This document shows positions 5,683 to 6,502 of a DNA stretch of 6,502 nt, in pieces. Location: positions 14,273-20,774 of the forward strand of contig PBWE01000024.1 in the NCBI GenBank assembly GCA_002728915.1, read 5' to 3'. A program made the translations under genes and the position numbers. A model generated the notes under the pieces. The model did not search any database. It had not been told where the DNA came from and saw only the letters and a list, made by a program, of their open reading frames with translations. Source of the DNA: Micrococcales bacterium (GTDB lineage: Bacteria; Actinomycetota; Actinomycetes; S36-B12). Each line of letters starts with the position of its first letter. The first letter of the stretch is position 1.

Positions 5683-6171
5683 TCACGGCGAGCGGGTGTG
5701 GTCGCCTCCGTGAATTTGGTCGAGCGCGTGCGGCAGGACCGGGCCGAGCGCAGCGATGCCGTCCCGGCAACCACCGGGGGATCCGGGCAGGTTGACCACG
5801 AGGGTGCTTCCCGCGACTCCTGCGACTCCCCTGGACAAAATCGCCGTCGGAATACCCGCGGAGACTCCGTAGTTGCGAACCGCTTCCGCCAAGCCCGGGG
5901 ACTCGCGCTCGATCACGCTGCGTGTCATCTCGGGAGTGACGTCCTGCGGTGTGTGGCCGGTACCGCCCGTGGTCACGATCAAATCGAAAGCCTCGGCGAC
6001 TCCTTGCTCGAGCGCGGCCCGAAACGGCTCACCGTCGGCAACGACGCGTGGTCCGACAACCTCCAGCCTGAGGTCCTGCAGTCCTGCCACAAGAATGGGC
6101 CCGGACGTGTCTTCCCACTCGCCTCGCGCGGCACGGTTCGATGAGGTGATAACGAGAGCGCGGTAGGTCAC
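5683..6171 (-). CDS. moaB: Molybdopterin biosynthesis protein, MoaB/MogA family
   Basis: 162 residues, cytoplasmic. Members of this family adenylylate molybdopterin (MogA-type activity) before molybdenum insertion. Visible signatures are VITSSNRAARGEWEDTSGP (7-25), the nucleotide/pterin-binding TTGGTG (67-72), DVTPE (77-81), SRGVAGVAGSTLVVNLPGSP (113-132, with the family's LPGSP) and VLPHAL (145-150). Length is normal for a single-domain protein. The start is GTG 6171, which overlaps the moaC TGA by 4 nt (GTGA) and has only a weak upstream purine stretch, so translation probably depends on coupling to moaC. Whether it is catalytically MogA-like cannot be decided from sequence alone. The stop at 5683 is followed by the pst regulatory gap, so this pair likely forms a separate transcription unit. 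Confidence 0.9.
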   Translation of the reverse strand: MTYRALVITSSNRAARGEWEDTSGPILVAGLQDLRLEVVGPRVVADGEPFRAALEQGVAEAFDLIVTTGGTGHTPQDVTPEMTRSVIERESPGLAEAVRNYGVSAGIPTAILSRGVAGVAGSTLVVNLPGSPGGCRDGIAALGPVLPHALDQIHGGDHTRSP

Positions 6172-6502
6172 GCGGACTCGTCTCGTACGTAGTGGCCGGA
6201 ACGACCTCCGGACTTTTCCATGAGGACGACCTCATCGATCATCGCCGACCGGTCGACTCCCTTGACCATGTCGATAACTGCGAGCGCACCCACGGATGCT
6301 CCGGTGAGCGCCTCCATCTCGACGCCCGTTCGATCAGCGGTCCGCACCGTCACGTCGATGCGAACACCGTCATCCTCGACGGACACATCCACATCAACGC
6401 CGTGAATGGCTATCGGGTGACACAACGGAATGAGATCAGGTGTTCGCTTTGTTCCAGCGATCGCAGCGATACGCGCAACAGCGAGTGCATCACCCTTGGG
6501 AA
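6168..6502 (-). CDS. moaC: Cyclic pyranopterin monophosphate synthase MoaC (N-terminus outside window)
   Basis: The C-terminal 110 codons of MoaC, which with MoaA converts GTP to cyclic pyranopterin monophosphate in molybdenum cofactor synthesis. The frame is open to the right edge. The conserved family features are present in order: KGDALAVARIAAIAGTK at the edge (with the catalytic Lys of KGD), LIPLCHP (catalytic His), the VEMEALTG segment with its two glutamates, IDMVKGVD (catalytic Asp and Lys; many homologues have YDMCK), and the terminal LMEKSGGRSGHY. A TTG at 6425 lies inside the LCHP motif and is not a start. The stop overlaps the moaB start by 4 nt. The first part of the gene, probably about 50 residues, is missing because of the window boundary, not because of a mutation. 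Confidence 0.95.
   Translation of the reverse strand, partial: PKGDALAVARIAAIAGTKRTPDLIPLCHPIAIHGVDVDVSVEDDGVRIDVTVRTADRTGVEMEALTGASVGALAVIDMVKGVDRSAMIDEVVLMEKSGGRSGHYVRDESA

Noticed and set aside
6168..6425. moaC as a short complete gene starting at TTG 6425
   Set aside because: The TTG falls inside the conserved LCHP motif, and the frame continues open with MoaC sequence to the window edge, so the gene is cut by the boundary.

Overview
The window looks like a chromosomal segment of a bacterium in the Actinomycetota, with moderately high GC by eye (not counted). The actinobacterial assignment is inference. It rests on the style of the PstS and PstA proteins, a long PstA with an extra N-terminal membrane region, the use of GTG starts, and GTTCACC-type direct repeats with an 11-nt period that resemble the PHO boxes described for Streptomyces PhoP. 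No rRNA, tRNA, CRISPR array, insertion sequence or phage gene was seen, and no gene-free stretch exceeds about 130 bases.

Layout, left to right. The 3' end of an inorganic pyrophosphatase gene (plus strand) enters from the left edge and stops at 192. A 44-nt convergent gap follows. Everything else is on the minus strand. Read in the direction of transcription (high to low coordinates), the genes are: the 3' part of moaC (cut by the right edge), moaB/mogA, a 102-nt regulatory gap, pstC, pstA, pstB, a 126-nt regulatory gap, pstS, a 41-nt gap, and a second, very divergent PstS-like lipoprotein gene.

The core is a complete high-affinity phosphate ABC importer in the order pstC-pstA-pstB-pstS-pstS-like, with no phoU in the window. 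PstC and PstA form the membrane channel, PstB is the ATPase and PstS captures phosphate outside the membrane. The pstC/pstA start and stop codons overlap, and pstB follows 9 nt later behind a perfect AGGAGG. Two gaps carry GTTCACC-like repeats: one before pstC (three units, exact 11-nt period) and one before pstS (two perfect copies plus two degenerate ones). This suggests phosphate-starvation control at two points, with a separate boost for the binding protein.

The most unusual points are: (1) the last gene encodes a PstS-fold lipoprotein in which the residues matching the PstS phosphate ligands are replaced, while the neighbouring PstS keeps them all; (2) that canonical PstS has a plain secretory signal and no lipobox, so the pair may divide binding and anchoring; (3) an 18-bp tandem repeat runs across the pstB start codon and encodes a Glu-Tyr-Glu repeat at the PstB N-terminus. 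The moaC-moaB pair belongs to molybdenum cofactor synthesis and appears unrelated in function to the phosphate genes.
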